Assembly (NCBI RefSeq): GCF_028830055.1
Contig: NZ_CP101655.1
Location: 124,001-188,000 of the forward strand
Length of the DNA: 64,000 nucleotides
Reading direction: 5' to 3'
Source: Pseudomonas serboccidentalis
Lineage (GTDB): Bacteria; Pseudomonadota; Gammaproteobacteria; Pseudomonadales; Pseudomonadaceae
Below, one piece after another: positions 19,011-28,457 of the stretch (position 1 is the stretch's first letter; every line of letters starts with the position of its first letter). The translations under genes and the position numbers were made by a program. The notes under the pieces are model-generated. The model ran no database searches. It saw only the letters and a list, made by a program, of their open reading frames with translations, and was not told where the DNA came from.

Positions 19011-19787
19011 TTACCAGCCGAATACTTCGCAGCAGTTGGCAGTGCTTGAGGCGGCCAGTTGATCTGGACTGGTTTTCATCAATTCAGCCAGCGCCGTGCA
19101 GATCGCCGGCAGGTGAGCGGGGCTGTTGCGCTGGCCGGGAAACATCGCTGGCGCCATGTCCGGCGAATCGGTTTCCAGCACGACCGACTCCAGCGGCAGA
19201 TCCGCCAGCACCCGATGCATGCGCAACGCCTGCGGCCAGGTCGGCGCACCACCCAGCCCCAGTTTGAAACCGAGTTTGATGTATTCGCGCGCCTCTTCGC
19301 GGCTGCCGGCGAAGGCGTGGATGATGCCGGCACGTTTGAGCTTGAAGCGCTTGAGCGTGGCGATCACCGCCGCGTGGCTGCGGCGTACGTGAATCAGCGC
19401 CGGCAGTTCGAAATCCGCCGCCAGTTGCAGCTGCGCGTCGAACAGCGCCTGCTGGCGTTCGCGGTCGAGGGTTTCGATGAAGTAATCCAGGCCGATCTCG
19501 CCCACCGCGCATAACTGTCGATGGCCGCGCAGGCGCGTCAGCCAGTCGCCCAGCGCGGTCAGGTCCTGCGGGCGATGCTGATCGAGATACACCGGGTGCA
19601 GACCGAATGCTGCGAACAGATCGGCGTCGCTCTGCACCAGATCCCACACCCGTTGCCAGTTACCCTCATGGACCCCCAGCACCACCATCCGCCGCACGCC
19701 GAGCGCACGGCTTTCGGCGAGCAACGCCGAACGATCGGCGTCGAAGTCGGGGAAGTCGAGGTGGGTGTGGCTGTCGATCAGCTCCAC
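19011..19787 (-). CDS. TatD-family metal-dependent deoxyribonuclease
   Basis: The 258-residue TIM-barrel hydrolase carries all the expected metal ligands: DSHTHLDF at residues 5-12, GEIGLDY, HVRRSH, a later His in IIHAFAGS, and ETDSPDMAP. Family members are DNases/exonucleases linked to DNA repair or turnover; the exact substrate of this paralogue is unknown. It starts 3 bp after the fruR stop, so it is almost certainly in one transcript with fruR. That is an odd pairing but, as far as I recall, common in pseudomonads. Confidence 0.9.
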   Translation of the reverse strand: MELIDSHTHLDFPDFDADRSALLAESRALGVRRMVVLGVHEGNWQRVWDLVQSDADLFAAFGLHPVYLDQHRPQDLTALGDWLTRLRGHRQLCAVGEIGLDYFIETLDRERQQALFDAQLQLAADFELPALIHVRRSHAAVIATLKRFKLKRAGIIHAFAGSREEAREYIKLGFKLGLGGAPTWPQALRMHRVLADLPLESVVLETDSPDMAPAMFPGQRNSPAHLPAICTALAELMKTSPDQLAASSTANCCEVFGW

Positions 19788-19790
19788 GGT

Positions 19791-20786
19791 TCAGTCCCGG
19801 TGAATACGCTGCTTGAAGGTACGGGCGATGGCCTGCACGCCGGGCTTGTATTCGGATTGCTCGACGGCGGCCAGTGCCAGCTCCAGCGCCTTGTCGGCGA
19901 TCAACTGGTGCTGCTGGGCCATGGCGTTGACCGGCAGCGGCAGGAAGTCGAGCAACTGCGTGTCACCGAAGGTGCCGAGGCGCAGTGGCCGGGATTTGAG
20001 CGGGAAATCATGCAGCGCATCGAACACGCCCTGCAGCAGCACGTAAGACGTGGTGACCAGCGCGTCCGGCAAATGCCCCAGACGCTGCAGGAGTTCTTCC
20101 ATCAACTGCTTGCCGCACTCGCGGCTGAACGATTCGGCGTGCTCGATCAGCACTTCGCCTTTGAAGTCGACGAGGGCCTGTTTGAAGCCGGCGGCACGTT
20201 CCTGGCTGATGCTCAGTTCCGGGCGCGCACCGAGCAGCACGATCTGCTTCGGCTGTGGGTCGAGCAGGCTCTGGGTCAGGTGCAGGCTGGCTTCGCGGTC
20301 GTCACTGATAACCGAGCAGAAATGCTCCGGTTCCATGACCCGGTCGATGGCGATGATCGGCAAACCCTTGGCCTGCAACTGGCGGTAGCTGTCGTCACCG
20401 GCCGGCAGGCAACTGGCGACGATCAGTGCATCGCAGCGGCGGGCGCGGAACAGTTGCAGCAACTGGCGCTCGCTGTCCGGCGCATCGTCGGAGCTGGCGA
20501 TCAGCAACTGATAGCCACGCGCCCGCGCACCTTGCTCCAGCAGTTTGGCGATTCGCGCGTAACTGGGGTTTTCCAGGTCCGGCAGGATAAACCCTAGGGT
20601 ACGGGTGTGCCGACTGCGCAGCCCGGCCGCTTGCGGGTTGGGCGTGAAGCCGTGTTGTTCGACGACCGTACGCACCCGCTCGACCGTGGCGTTGCTGATG
20701 CGTTGCTGTTCGGCCTTGCCGTTGATGACGTAGCTGGCGGTGGTCACGGACACTCCGGCCAACCGCGCGATATCACTGAGTTTCAA
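19791..20786 (-). CDS. fruR: Fructose repressor FruR/Cra (LacI family)
   Basis: The 331-residue LacI/GalR-type regulator has the helix-turn-helix and hinge at residues 1-60 (MKLSDIARLAGVSVTTASYV) and a periplasmic-binding-protein-like effector domain (LGFILPDLENPSYARIAKLL). In P. putida, Cra responds to fructose-1-phosphate and represses fruBKA. The divergent position next to fruBKA and the operator between them support the same role here. It is followed by the TatD gene in an apparent two-gene operon. Confidence 0.95.
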   Translation of the reverse strand: MKLSDIARLAGVSVTTASYVINGKAEQQRISNATVERVRTVVEQHGFTPNPQAAGLRSRHTRTLGFILPDLENPSYARIAKLLEQGARARGYQLLIASSDDAPDSERQLLQLFRARRCDALIVASCLPAGDDSYRQLQAKGLPIIAIDRVMEPEHFCSVISDDREASLHLTQSLLDPQPKQIVLLGARPELSISQERAAGFKQALVDFKGEVLIEHAESFSRECGKQLMEELLQRLGHLPDALVTTSYVLLQGVFDALHDFPLKSRPLRLGTFGDTQLLDFLPLPVNAMAQQHQLIADKALELALAAVEQSEYKPGVQAIARTFKQRIHRD

Positions 20787-20931
20787 CCCGGTATTTCCTT
20801 GTTTTTTCGAGCTAGCCCCGACATTTTCGCCAATCCTAACCGATTAGGGCAGGCGACGATTGTCGCAGCGCATCCGACAAGTTGGACTTCAAGGATGAGA
20901 CATTATCGAGTAACGTGCCGATCAATCTAGA

Positions 20932-20943
20932 TTAAACGTTTCA
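20932..20943. promoter_or_regulatory. Cra/FruR operator
   Basis: TTAAACGTTTCA, identical to the Cra operator I recall for P. putida fruB, lies midway between the divergent fruR (start 20786) and fruB (start 21093). One site can serve both promoters. The surrounding 306-bp region has no other convincing feature apart from a weaker look-alike, CTACGTTTTAGA, nearby. Confidence 0.85.
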
Positions 20944-21092
20944 GCAAGCGTATTTTCTACGTTTTAGACGCCTTTGGCCGGTTCTGCCGTGAAACCGCCA
21001 AAACTGCCCCTGAAAAGGATGGCCTACAGCGCCTAAGCTGCAAACAATCCAAAACAATACCTGGCGTCCTCAGGCGCCAAAAAGGAGATCGC

Positions 21093-23954
21093 ATGCTCGA
21101 GCTCACTATAGAGCAGATATCCATGGGCCAATCGGCTGTGGATAAACCCGCCGCTCTGCAATTGCTCGCTAATCACCTGGTGGCCGATGGTCTGGTCGCC
21201 GACGGCTACCTCGCCGGCTTGCAGGCGCGGGAAGCGCAGGGCTCGACCTTTCTCGGTCAAGGTATTGCCATTCCCCACGGCACTCCGCAAACCCGCGATC
21301 AGGTATTCGCCACCGGCGTGCGCCTGATGCAGTTTCCCGAGGGCGTGGATTGGGGCGATGGGCAGATCGTTTATCTGGCGATCGGCATCGCCGCCAAATC
21401 CGACGAACACCTGCGCCTGCTGCAATTGCTGACCCGTGCCCTCGGCGAGACCGATCTGGGTCAGGCCCTGCGCCGCGCCAGCTCCCCGGAAGCGCTGCTG
21501 AAACTGCTGCAAGGCGCGCCGCAGGAATTGGCGCTGGATGCCCAGATGATCGGCCTCGGCGTGTCGGCTGATGATTTCGAAGAGCTGGTCTGGCGGGGCG
21601 CGCGTCTGCTGCGTCAGGCCGATTGTGTGAGCAACGGCTTTGCCGGTGTGTTGCAACAAGTCGAAGCGCTGCCGCTGGGCGATGGCCTGTGGTGGCTGCA
21701 CAGCGAACAGACCGTAAAGCGTCCGGGCCTGGCGTTCGTCACCCCGGACAAACCGATGCGTTACCTCGGCCAGCCGCTCAGCGGTCTGTTCTGTCTGGCC
21801 AGCCTCGGTGAAGCGCATCAGGCGCTGCTCGAACGTCTGTGCGCGTTGTTGATTGAAGGTCGCGGCCATGAATTGGGCCGTGCCACCAGCAGCCGTAAAG
21901 TCCTCGAAGTGCTCGGCGGCGAACTGCCCGCCGACTGGCCGAGCGCCCGTATCGCGCTGGCCAATGCCCACGGTTTGCACGCGCGCCCGGCGAAAATCCT
22001 CGCGCAACTGGCGAAGAGTTTCGACGGCGAGATTCGCGTGCGCATCGTCGACGGCCAGGACAGCGCCGTGTCGGTGAAAAGTCTGAGCAAGCTGCTCAGC
22101 CTCGGCGCCCGTCGCGGTCAGGTGCTGGAGTTGATCGCTGAGCCGAGCATCGCCGCCGACGCCTTGCCGGCCCTGCTGGCCGCTATCGAAGAAGGCCTGG
22201 GCGAAGAAGTCGAACCGCTGCCGGCAGTGAGCCAGCAACGCGAAGTCATTGCCGATATCGCCGAAGTGCTGATCGCCCCGGCATCCGGTGCTCAATTGCA
22301 GGCGATCCCGGCAGCGCCGGGCATCGCTATCGGGCCGGCACACATTCAAGTGCAGCAAGCCATCGATTACCCGTTGCGCGGTGAGTCAGCCGCCATCGAG
22401 CGCGAGCGTCTCAAGCAAGCACTGAACGACGTGCGCCGCGACATTCAGGGCCTGGTCGAACGCAGCAAGGCCAAGGCCATTCGCGAGATTTTCATCACCC
22501 ACCAGGAAATGCTCGACGACCCGGAGCTGACCGACGAAGTCGACACTCGCCTCAAACAAGGCGAAAGCGCCGAAGCAGCGTGGATGGCAGTGATCGAGGC
22601 GGCGGCCAAACAACAGGAGTCGTTGCAGGACGCGTTGCTCGCCGAGCGGGCGGCGGACCTGCGTGATATCGGGCGCCGGGTGCTGGCGCAACTCTGCGGC
22701 GTGCAGACGCCGAATGAGCCGGAGCAACCGTACATTCTGGTGATGGACGAAGTCGGCCCGTCGGATGTGGCGCGACTCGATCCGGCCCGTGTCGCAGGCA
22801 TTCTCACCGCTCGCGGCGGCGCCACCGCGCACAGTGCCATCGTCGCGCGTGCCCTCGGGATCCCGGCGCTGGTGGGCGCCGGCGCGGCGGTGTTGCTGCT
22901 CAAACCGGGCACGCCGTTGCTGCTTGACGGCCAGCGCGGTCGCCTGCATGTCGACGCCGATGCCGCGACCCTGCAACGCGCCGCCGAAGAACGCGACACC
23001 CGCGAGCAGCGCCTCAAGGCCGCCGCCGAACAACGTCATCAACCGGCGCACACCACCGACGGCCATGCCGTGGAAGTGTTCGCCAACATCGGCGAAAGCG
23101 CCGGTGTCACCGCGGCGGTGGAGCAGGGCGCCGAAGGCATTGGTCTGCTGCGCACCGAACTGATTTTCATGGCTCACCCGCAGGTACCGGACGAAGCGAC
23201 TCAGGAAGCCGAATACCGCCGCGTCCTCGACGGCCTCGCCGGACGGCCGCTGGTGGTGCGTACGCTGGATGTCGGCGGCGACAAACCGCTGCCGTATTGG
23301 CCGATCGCCAAAGAGGAAAACCCGTTCCTCGGTGTGCGCGGCATTCGCCTCACGTTACAGCGTCCGCACATCATGGAAGCGCAACTGCGCGCCTTGCTGC
23401 GTTCGGCGGACAACCGTCCGTTGCGCATCATGTTCCCGATGGTCGGCAGCGTCGAAGAGTGGCGTCAGGCCCGCGACATGACCGAGCGCTTGCGCCTGGA
23501 AATTCCGGTTGCGGATCTGCAACTGGGGATCATGATCGAGGTGCCGTCGGCTGCCTTGCTGGCGCCGGTACTGGCGAAGGAAGTCGACTTCTTCAGCGTC
23601 GGCACCAACGACCTGACGCAATACACCCTGGCCATCGACCGGGGTCACCCGACGCTGTCGGCCCAGGCCGATGGCTTGCACCCGGCAGTGCTGCAACTGA
23701 TCGACATCACCGTGCGCGCCGCGCATGCCCACGGCAAATGGGTCGGCGTGTGCGGCGAACTGGCGGCCGATCCGCTGGCGGTGCCGGTGCTGGTCGGCCT
23801 CGGCGTCGATGAGCTGAGTGTGTCCGGGCGCAGTATCGCCGAGGTCAAGGCACGCATCCGCGAACTCAGCCTGACCCAGGCGCAAACCCTTGCTCAACAA
23901 GCCCTCATTGTGGGCAGCGCGAATGAAGTGCGTGCATTAGTGGAGGCCCTGTAA
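21093..23954 (+). CDS. fruB: Fructose PTS multiphosphoryl transfer protein (EIIA-HPr-EI)
   Basis: This 953-residue fusion carries phosphate from PEP to the fructose permease. EIIA spans residues 1-145 (phospho-His62 in GIAIPHGTP) and a spacer of about 140 residues follows. HPr covers about 285-370 (phospho-His296 in GLHARPA). Enzyme I runs from about 400 to the end (phospho-His580 in GGATAHSAIVARALG, then GTNDLTQYTLAIDR). AAGGAG precedes the ATG. The stop TAA shares its last base with the ATG of fruK, so translation is coupled. Pseudomonads use this as the main sugar PTS. Confidence 0.97.
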   Translation: MLELTIEQISMGQSAVDKPAALQLLANHLVADGLVADGYLAGLQAREAQGSTFLGQGIAIPHGTPQTRDQVFATGVRLMQFPEGVDWGDGQIVYLAIGIAAKSDEHLRLLQLLTRALGETDLGQALRRASSPEALLKLLQGAPQELALDAQMIGLGVSADDFEELVWRGARLLRQADCVSNGFAGVLQQVEALPLGDGLWWLHSEQTVKRPGLAFVTPDKPMRYLGQPLSGLFCLASLGEAHQALLERLCALLIEGRGHELGRATSSRKVLEVLGGELPADWPSARIALANAHGLHARPAKILAQLAKSFDGEIRVRIVDGQDSAVSVKSLSKLLSLGARRGQVLELIAEPSIAADALPALLAAIEEGLGEEVEPLPAVSQQREVIADIAEVLIAPASGAQLQAIPAAPGIAIGPAHIQVQQAIDYPLRGESAAIERERLKQALNDVRRDIQGLVERSKAKAIREIFITHQEMLDDPELTDEVDTRLKQGESAEAAWMAVIEAAAKQQESLQDALLAERAADLRDIGRRVLAQLCGVQTPNEPEQPYILVMDEVGPSDVARLDPARVAGILTARGGATAHSAIVARALGIPALVGAGAAVLLLKPGTPLLLDGQRGRLHVDADAATLQRAAEERDTREQRLKAAAEQRHQPAHTTDGHAVEVFANIGESAGVTAAVEQGAEGIGLLRTELIFMAHPQVPDEATQEAEYRRVLDGLAGRPLVVRTLDVGGDKPLPYWPIAKEENPFLGVRGIRLTLQRPHIMEAQLRALLRSADNRPLRIMFPMVGSVEEWRQARDMTERLRLEIPVADLQLGIMIEVPSAALLAPVLAKEVDFFSVGTNDLTQYTLAIDRGHPTLSAQADGLHPAVLQLIDITVRAAHAHGKWVGVCGELAADPLAVPVLVGLGVDELSVSGRSIAEVKARIRELSLTQAQTLAQQALIVGSANEVRALVEAL

Positions 23955-24895
23955 TGGCCAAGATTCTCACCCTGACCCTCAACCCGGCGCTGGACCTCAC
24001 GGTCGAGCTGCCACGCCTGGAGGCCGGTCAGGTCAACCGCAGCGACGAGATGCACACCCACGCCGCGGGCAAGGGCGTGAACGTCGCCCAGGTGCTCGCT
24101 GATCTGGGACACCAACTGACGGTCAGCGGCTTTCTCGGCGAAGACAATCTGCAAGCCTTCGAAACCTTGTTCGTCAAGCGCGGCTTTGTCGACGCGTTCA
24201 TCCGCGTGCCGGGGGAGACGCGCAGCAACATCAAGGTCGCCGAGCACGATGGTCGCATCACCGACATCAACGGCCCGGGGCCGGTGGTCGACGCGGCGGC
24301 GCAGCAGGCGTTGCTCGAGCGTCTGGTGCAGATTGCACCGGGCCACGATGCCGTCGTGGTGGCCGGCAGTCTGCCGCGTGGCGTCACCGCGCAGTGGTTG
24401 CGCGAACTCATCGAACGGCTGAACGGCCTCGGTCTGAAAGTCGCCCTCGACAGCAGTGGCGAAGCCTTGCGCGCAGCCATTGAAGCGCGCCCGTGGCTGA
24501 TCAAACCGAACACTGAAGAACTCGCCGATGCGCTCGATTGCGATGTGGTTTCGCACGCCGCCGAAGCACAGGCAGCGGCGTGCCTGCACGCCAAGGGCAT
24601 CGAGCACGTGGTGATCTCCCATGGCGCCGACGGTGTGAACTGGTTCAGCGTCGGTTCGGCGTTGCATGCCACGCCGCCGAAGGTCTCGGTCGCCAGTACG
24701 GTGGGTGCCGGGGACTCGTTGCTGGCCGGCATGCTCCATGGTTTGCTCAGTGCCGACACCCCCGAGCAAACCTTGCGCAGCGCCACGGCGATTGCCGCGA
24801 TGGCGGTGACGCAGATCGGTTTTGGCATCAACGACGCCGCGCACCTGGCGCAGCTCGAACAGGGCGTGCGCGTGCGCGCCCTGACAGAACAATAA
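23954..24895 (+). CDS. fruK: 1-phosphofructokinase
   Basis: FruK phosphorylates fructose-1-phosphate to fructose-1,6-bisphosphate, lowering the level of the FruR inducer. The 313-residue PfkB-family protein opens with KILTLTLNPALDLTVEL. It has the GKGVNVAQVLADLG sugar site and the ATP/anion-hole motif VGAGDSLLAGML with catalytic Asp. It overlaps fruB by one base and is followed by fruA after 11 bp. Confidence 0.97.
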   Translation: MAKILTLTLNPALDLTVELPRLEAGQVNRSDEMHTHAAGKGVNVAQVLADLGHQLTVSGFLGEDNLQAFETLFVKRGFVDAFIRVPGETRSNIKVAEHDGRITDINGPGPVVDAAAQQALLERLVQIAPGHDAVVVAGSLPRGVTAQWLRELIERLNGLGLKVALDSSGEALRAAIEARPWLIKPNTEELADALDCDVVSHAAEAQAAACLHAKGIEHVVISHGADGVNWFSVGSALHATPPKVSVASTVGAGDSLLAGMLHGLLSADTPEQTLRSATAIAAMAVTQIGFGINDAAHLAQLEQGVRVRALTEQ

Positions 24896-24906
24896 GAGGG
24901 TTTGTC

Positions 24907-26640
24907 ATGAAGTTAGCCATTGTCACGGCCTGCCCGAACGGCATGGTCACCAGTGTGCTGTGCGCCCGTCTGCTCGACGCCGCAGCCCAGCGTCAGGGCT
25001 GGAGCACCAGCGTTGAAGTGGTGGATGCGGCGCACCCGGAACGTGAGCTGTCGGCCGCCACCATCGCGGCGGCGGAGTGGGTATTGCTGGTGGCCACCGG
25101 CAACATCGACATGACGCGTTTCGTCGGCAAACGCGTGTTCCAGATCGCCCCGGCGCAAGCGCTGCAAGACGTCGAAGCGGTGCTGCGTCGTGGTGCTGAA
25201 GAGGCCGCAGTTTACGTTGCCGCCGAAGCTGCCCCGGCAGTTGCTGCGCAACGTGCGCCGCGCATCGTTGCCATCACTGCGTGCCCGACCGGTGTCGCCC
25301 ACACCTTCATGGCCGCCGAAGCGTTGCAGCAAACGGCCAAACGTCTGGGTTATGAACTGCACGTCGAAACCCAGGGTTCGGTCGGCGCGAAAACCCCGCT
25401 CAGCGCCACGGCAATTGCCGAGGCGGACGTGGTGTTGCTGGCAGCCGATATCGAAGTCGCCACCGAGCGTTTCGCCGGCAAGAAAATCTACCGTTGCGGC
25501 ACCGGGATTGCGTTGAAGCAGTCCGAAGCGACACTGAACAAAGCCCTCGCCGAAGGTCAGGTGGAGAGCGCATCGAATGACGGCAAGGCACCGGCCAAGC
25601 AAGAGAAAACCGGGGTCTACAAACACCTGCTGACCGGCGTGTCGTTCATGCTGCCGATGGTGGTGGCCGGTGGTTTGATGATCGCGTTGTCGTTCGTCTT
25701 CGGCATCACCGCGTTCAAGGAAGAAGGCACGTTGGCGGCGGCGCTGATGCAGATCGGCGGCGAGACCGCGTTCAAGTTGATGGTGCCGCTGCTCGCCGGT
25801 TACATCGCCTACTCGATCGCCGACCGTCCGGGCCTGGCGCCGGGGATGATCGGCGGTTTGCTCGCCAGTACGCTGGGGGCAGGGTTCATCGGCGGTATCG
25901 TCGCCGGGTTTCTCGCCGGTTATGCGGCCAAGGCCATCAGTCGCTACGTCGCGTTGCCGCAAAGTCTTGAAGCGCTGAAACCGATTCTGATCATCCCGCT
26001 GTTCGCCAGCCTGTTTACCGGGCTGGTGATGATCTACGTGGTGGGCAAACCGGTCGCCGGCATGCTCGCGGCGCTCACGCATTTCCTCGACAGCATGGGC
26101 ACCACCAACGCGATCCTGCTTGGCGTGCTGCTCGGCGGCATGATGTGCGTCGACCTTGGCGGGCCGATCAACAAGGCAGCCTATGCGTTCTCGGTCGGCC
26201 TGTTGGCCTCGCAGAGTTACGCGCCGATGGCCGCGACCATGGCCGCCGGGATGGTGCCGCCGATCGGGCTCGGCATCGCCACCTTCATCGCCCGGCGCAA
26301 GTTCGCCCAGACCGAGCGCGAGGCCGGTAAAGCGGCGCTGGTGCTGGGGCTGTGCTTCATCTCCGAAGGCGCGATTCCGTTCGCCGCCAAAGACCCGTTG
26401 CGGGTGATCCCGGCGAGCATTGCCGGCGGCGCGTTGACCGGTGCGTTGTCGATGTACTTCGGCTGCAAACTGATGGCGCCGCACGGTGGATTGTTTGTGC
26501 TGGCGATCCCGAATGCGATCAATCATGCGTTGCTGTATTTGCTGGCGATTGTGGCGGGGAGTCTCTTGACCGCCGTTGTCTACGCGACGGTCAAACGCCC
26601 GGAGGCCGTTGAGCTGGCGCTGGAACCCGCCAAGGCCTGA
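24907..26640 (+). CDS. fruA: Fructose PTS permease EIIBC
   Basis: FruA imports fructose and releases fructose-1-phosphate. The 577-residue product has an N-terminal degenerate EIIB' domain (about 1-100, TACPNGMVTS), a true EIIB domain (about 118-215) with phospho-Cys126 in ITACPTGVAHTF, and an EIIC membrane domain (about 235-570). The EIIC domain includes GGPINKAAYAFS and FISEGAIPFAAKDP. The ATG at 24907 follows AGAGGG. A longer frame open upstream overlaps fruK and is rejected. A REP pair, not an obvious terminator, follows. Confidence 0.96.
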   Translation: MKLAIVTACPNGMVTSVLCARLLDAAAQRQGWSTSVEVVDAAHPERELSAATIAAAEWVLLVATGNIDMTRFVGKRVFQIAPAQALQDVEAVLRRGAEEAAVYVAAEAAPAVAAQRAPRIVAITACPTGVAHTFMAAEALQQTAKRLGYELHVETQGSVGAKTPLSATAIAEADVVLLAADIEVATERFAGKKIYRCGTGIALKQSEATLNKALAEGQVESASNDGKAPAKQEKTGVYKHLLTGVSFMLPMVVAGGLMIALSFVFGITAFKEEGTLAAALMQIGGETAFKLMVPLLAGYIAYSIADRPGLAPGMIGGLLASTLGAGFIGGIVAGFLAGYAAKAISRYVALPQSLEALKPILIIPLFASLFTGLVMIYVVGKPVAGMLAALTHFLDSMGTTNAILLGVLLGGMMCVDLGGPINKAAYAFSVGLLASQSYAPMAATMAAGMVPPIGLGIATFIARRKFAQTEREAGKAALVLGLCFISEGAIPFAAKDPLRVIPASIAGGALTGALSMYFGCKLMAPHGGLFVLAIPNAINHALLYLLAIVAGSLLTAVVYATVKRPEAVELALEPAKA

Positions 26641-26646
26641 CTGGCC

Positions 26647-26736
26647 CTGTAGGAGTGAGCCTGCTCGCGATAGCGGTCTGTCAGTGACATGAATGTTGGC
26701 AGATATACCGATATCGCGAGCAGGCTCACTCCTACA
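26647..26736. repeat. REP pair (REPIN), GTAGGAGTGAGCCTGC type
   Basis: Inverted halves GTAGGAGTGAGCCTGCTCGC and its complement are about 40 bp apart, both with the same core. This is a second REP class, distinct from the GAGCTGCC class elsewhere in the window. Confidence 0.85.
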
Positions 26737-26815
26737 ATTGGTGCTGTGGTGTGTCTGGTGTCATGTCTGTTTCATGATCGCGTGCTTAAGTTTTCCTTTT
26801 TTCGGGGAGAACACC

Positions 26816-28357
26816 ATGAGCGATTTCAATCCGGGGCGCCGGCGGGTCATGCAAGTGGTCGGTGCCGGGCTGTTGATGCCGGGGCTGGCGCCGGCGGTGA
26901 TTGCGTCGGTCAAGGATCGGCCGCAGCTGACTGACGGCGTACAGTCCGGCGACCTGCAAGGCGACCGCGCGATGATCTGGAGCCGCAGCGACCGTCCGGC
27001 GCGGATGGTGGTCGAGTGGGACACCCGCAGCCAGTTTCGCCACCCGCGCCGTGTAGTCTCGGCATTGGCCGATGCGCGCACGGATTTCACCGCCCGGGTT
27101 GAACTCACCGGGCTGCCCGCCGATCAGGCGATTTTCTATCGGGTGTATTTCAAGGACGCGCAAACCGGCGTCGCCAGCGAACCGTGGCTCGGTCACTTGC
27201 GCAGCGCTCCGAAGGCGCGGCGCAACATCCGTTTCGTGTGGAGCGGCGATACCGTCGGCCAGGGCTTCGGCATTAACCCGGACATCGGCGGCATGCGCAT
27301 CTACGAGTCCATGCGCCTGCGCCTGCCGGACTTCTTTATCCACAGCGGCGACACCATCTACGCCGACGGCCCGGTGCCGGCGCAACTGACCACCGAAGGT
27401 GGCCGCATCTGGCGCAACCTCACCACCGAAGCCAAGAGCAAAGTCGCGCAAACGCTGGACGACTATCGGGGCAACTACCGCTACAACCTGACGGACGAAA
27501 ATATCCGCCGCTTCAACGCCGAAGTGCCGCAGATCTGGCAGTGGGACGACCACGAAGTGGTCAACAACTGGTCGCCGGGCAAGCAGCTCGACGAGCGTTA
27601 TCAGGAAAAAGATATCCACACCCTGGTCGGCCGTGCACGCAAGGCCTGGCTGGAATATTCACCGATGCGTCTGCAGGCCGCCGACGGTGGCGGGCGGATT
27701 TATCGCAAGCTCAGTTATGGGCCGATGCTCGATGTGTTCGTGCTCGACATGCGCAGCTATCGCGGGGCCAACGACGACAATCTCGGCGCGGCAAAACCGT
27801 TCCTCGGGCGCGAGCAACTGGACTGGCTCAAGCGTGGGCTGAAGCACTCCAAGGCGCAGTGGAAGGTGATCGCCGCCGACATGCCGATCGGCCTCGGTGT
27901 GCCGGACGGTGAAGTCAGCCCGGGCGTTGCACGCTGGGAGGCGGTGGCCAACGGTGATCCCGGCCCGGCTCAGGGGCGCGAGCTGGAAGTCGCCGAGCTG
28001 CTCGGTTTTCTGCGGGCGCAGCAAGTGCGCAATTTCGTGTTTTTGACGGCGGACGTGCATTACTGCGCGGCGCATCACTACCACCCCGATCGCGCGGCGT
28101 TTCAGGATTTCGAACCGTTCTGGGAGTTTGTCGCCGGGCCGTTGAACGCCGGGAGTTTCGGGCCCAATCCGCTGGACAAGACCTTTGGCCCGGAAGTGGT
28201 GTTCCAGAAAGCACCTACGGCGCAGAACATGTCACCGTTTGCCGGGTTTCAGTTTTTTGGTGAGGTGAATATCGAAGGGCAGAGCGGGGAGATGAGTGTG
28301 GTGTTGCGCGATCTTAATGGCGTGAGCGTGTTTGAACAGAAGTTACAGCCGGTGTAA
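26816..28357 (+). CDS. PhoD-type alkaline phosphatase/phosphodiesterase, Tat-exported
   Basis: The 513-residue protein of the PhoD (metallophosphatase) family releases phosphate from esters in the periplasm. The N-terminus has a twin-arginine type signal (RRRVMQVVGAGLLMPGLAPA). An N-terminal beta domain (MIWSRSDRPARMVVEWDT) is followed by catalytic metal-binding segments VWSGDTVGQG, FFIHSGDTIYADGPV, QIWQWDDHEVVNNW and LTADVHYCAAHHYHP. I use the ATG at 26816, with GGGGAGA upstream. An earlier in-frame ATG would bury the Tat motif. It stands alone between two REP pairs. Confidence 0.92.
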   Translation: MSDFNPGRRRVMQVVGAGLLMPGLAPAVIASVKDRPQLTDGVQSGDLQGDRAMIWSRSDRPARMVVEWDTRSQFRHPRRVVSALADARTDFTARVELTGLPADQAIFYRVYFKDAQTGVASEPWLGHLRSAPKARRNIRFVWSGDTVGQGFGINPDIGGMRIYESMRLRLPDFFIHSGDTIYADGPVPAQLTTEGGRIWRNLTTEAKSKVAQTLDDYRGNYRYNLTDENIRRFNAEVPQIWQWDDHEVVNNWSPGKQLDERYQEKDIHTLVGRARKAWLEYSPMRLQAADGGGRIYRKLSYGPMLDVFVLDMRSYRGANDDNLGAAKPFLGREQLDWLKRGLKHSKAQWKVIAADMPIGLGVPDGEVSPGVARWEAVANGDPGPAQGRELEVAELLGFLRAQQVRNFVFLTADVHYCAAHHYHPDRAAFQDFEPFWEFVAGPLNAGSFGPNPLDKTFGPEVVFQKAPTAQNMSPFAGFQFFGEVNIEGQSGEMSVVLRDLNGVSVFEQKLQPV

Positions 28358-28364
28358 CGGCTTT

Positions 28365-28450
28365 CTGTAGGAGCTGCCGCAGGCTGCGATCTTTTGATTT
28401 TGTTTTTAAGAGCAAGATCAAAAGATCGCAGCCTGCGGCAGCTCCTACAG
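28365..28450. repeat. REP pair (REPIN) with identical halves
   Basis: Both halves carry the GCCGCAGGC stem variant, inverted around a 22-bp centre. The near-perfect long inverted repeat lies between the convergent phoD-like and reductase genes. Confidence 0.88.
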
Positions 28451-28457
28451 GAGCAAG

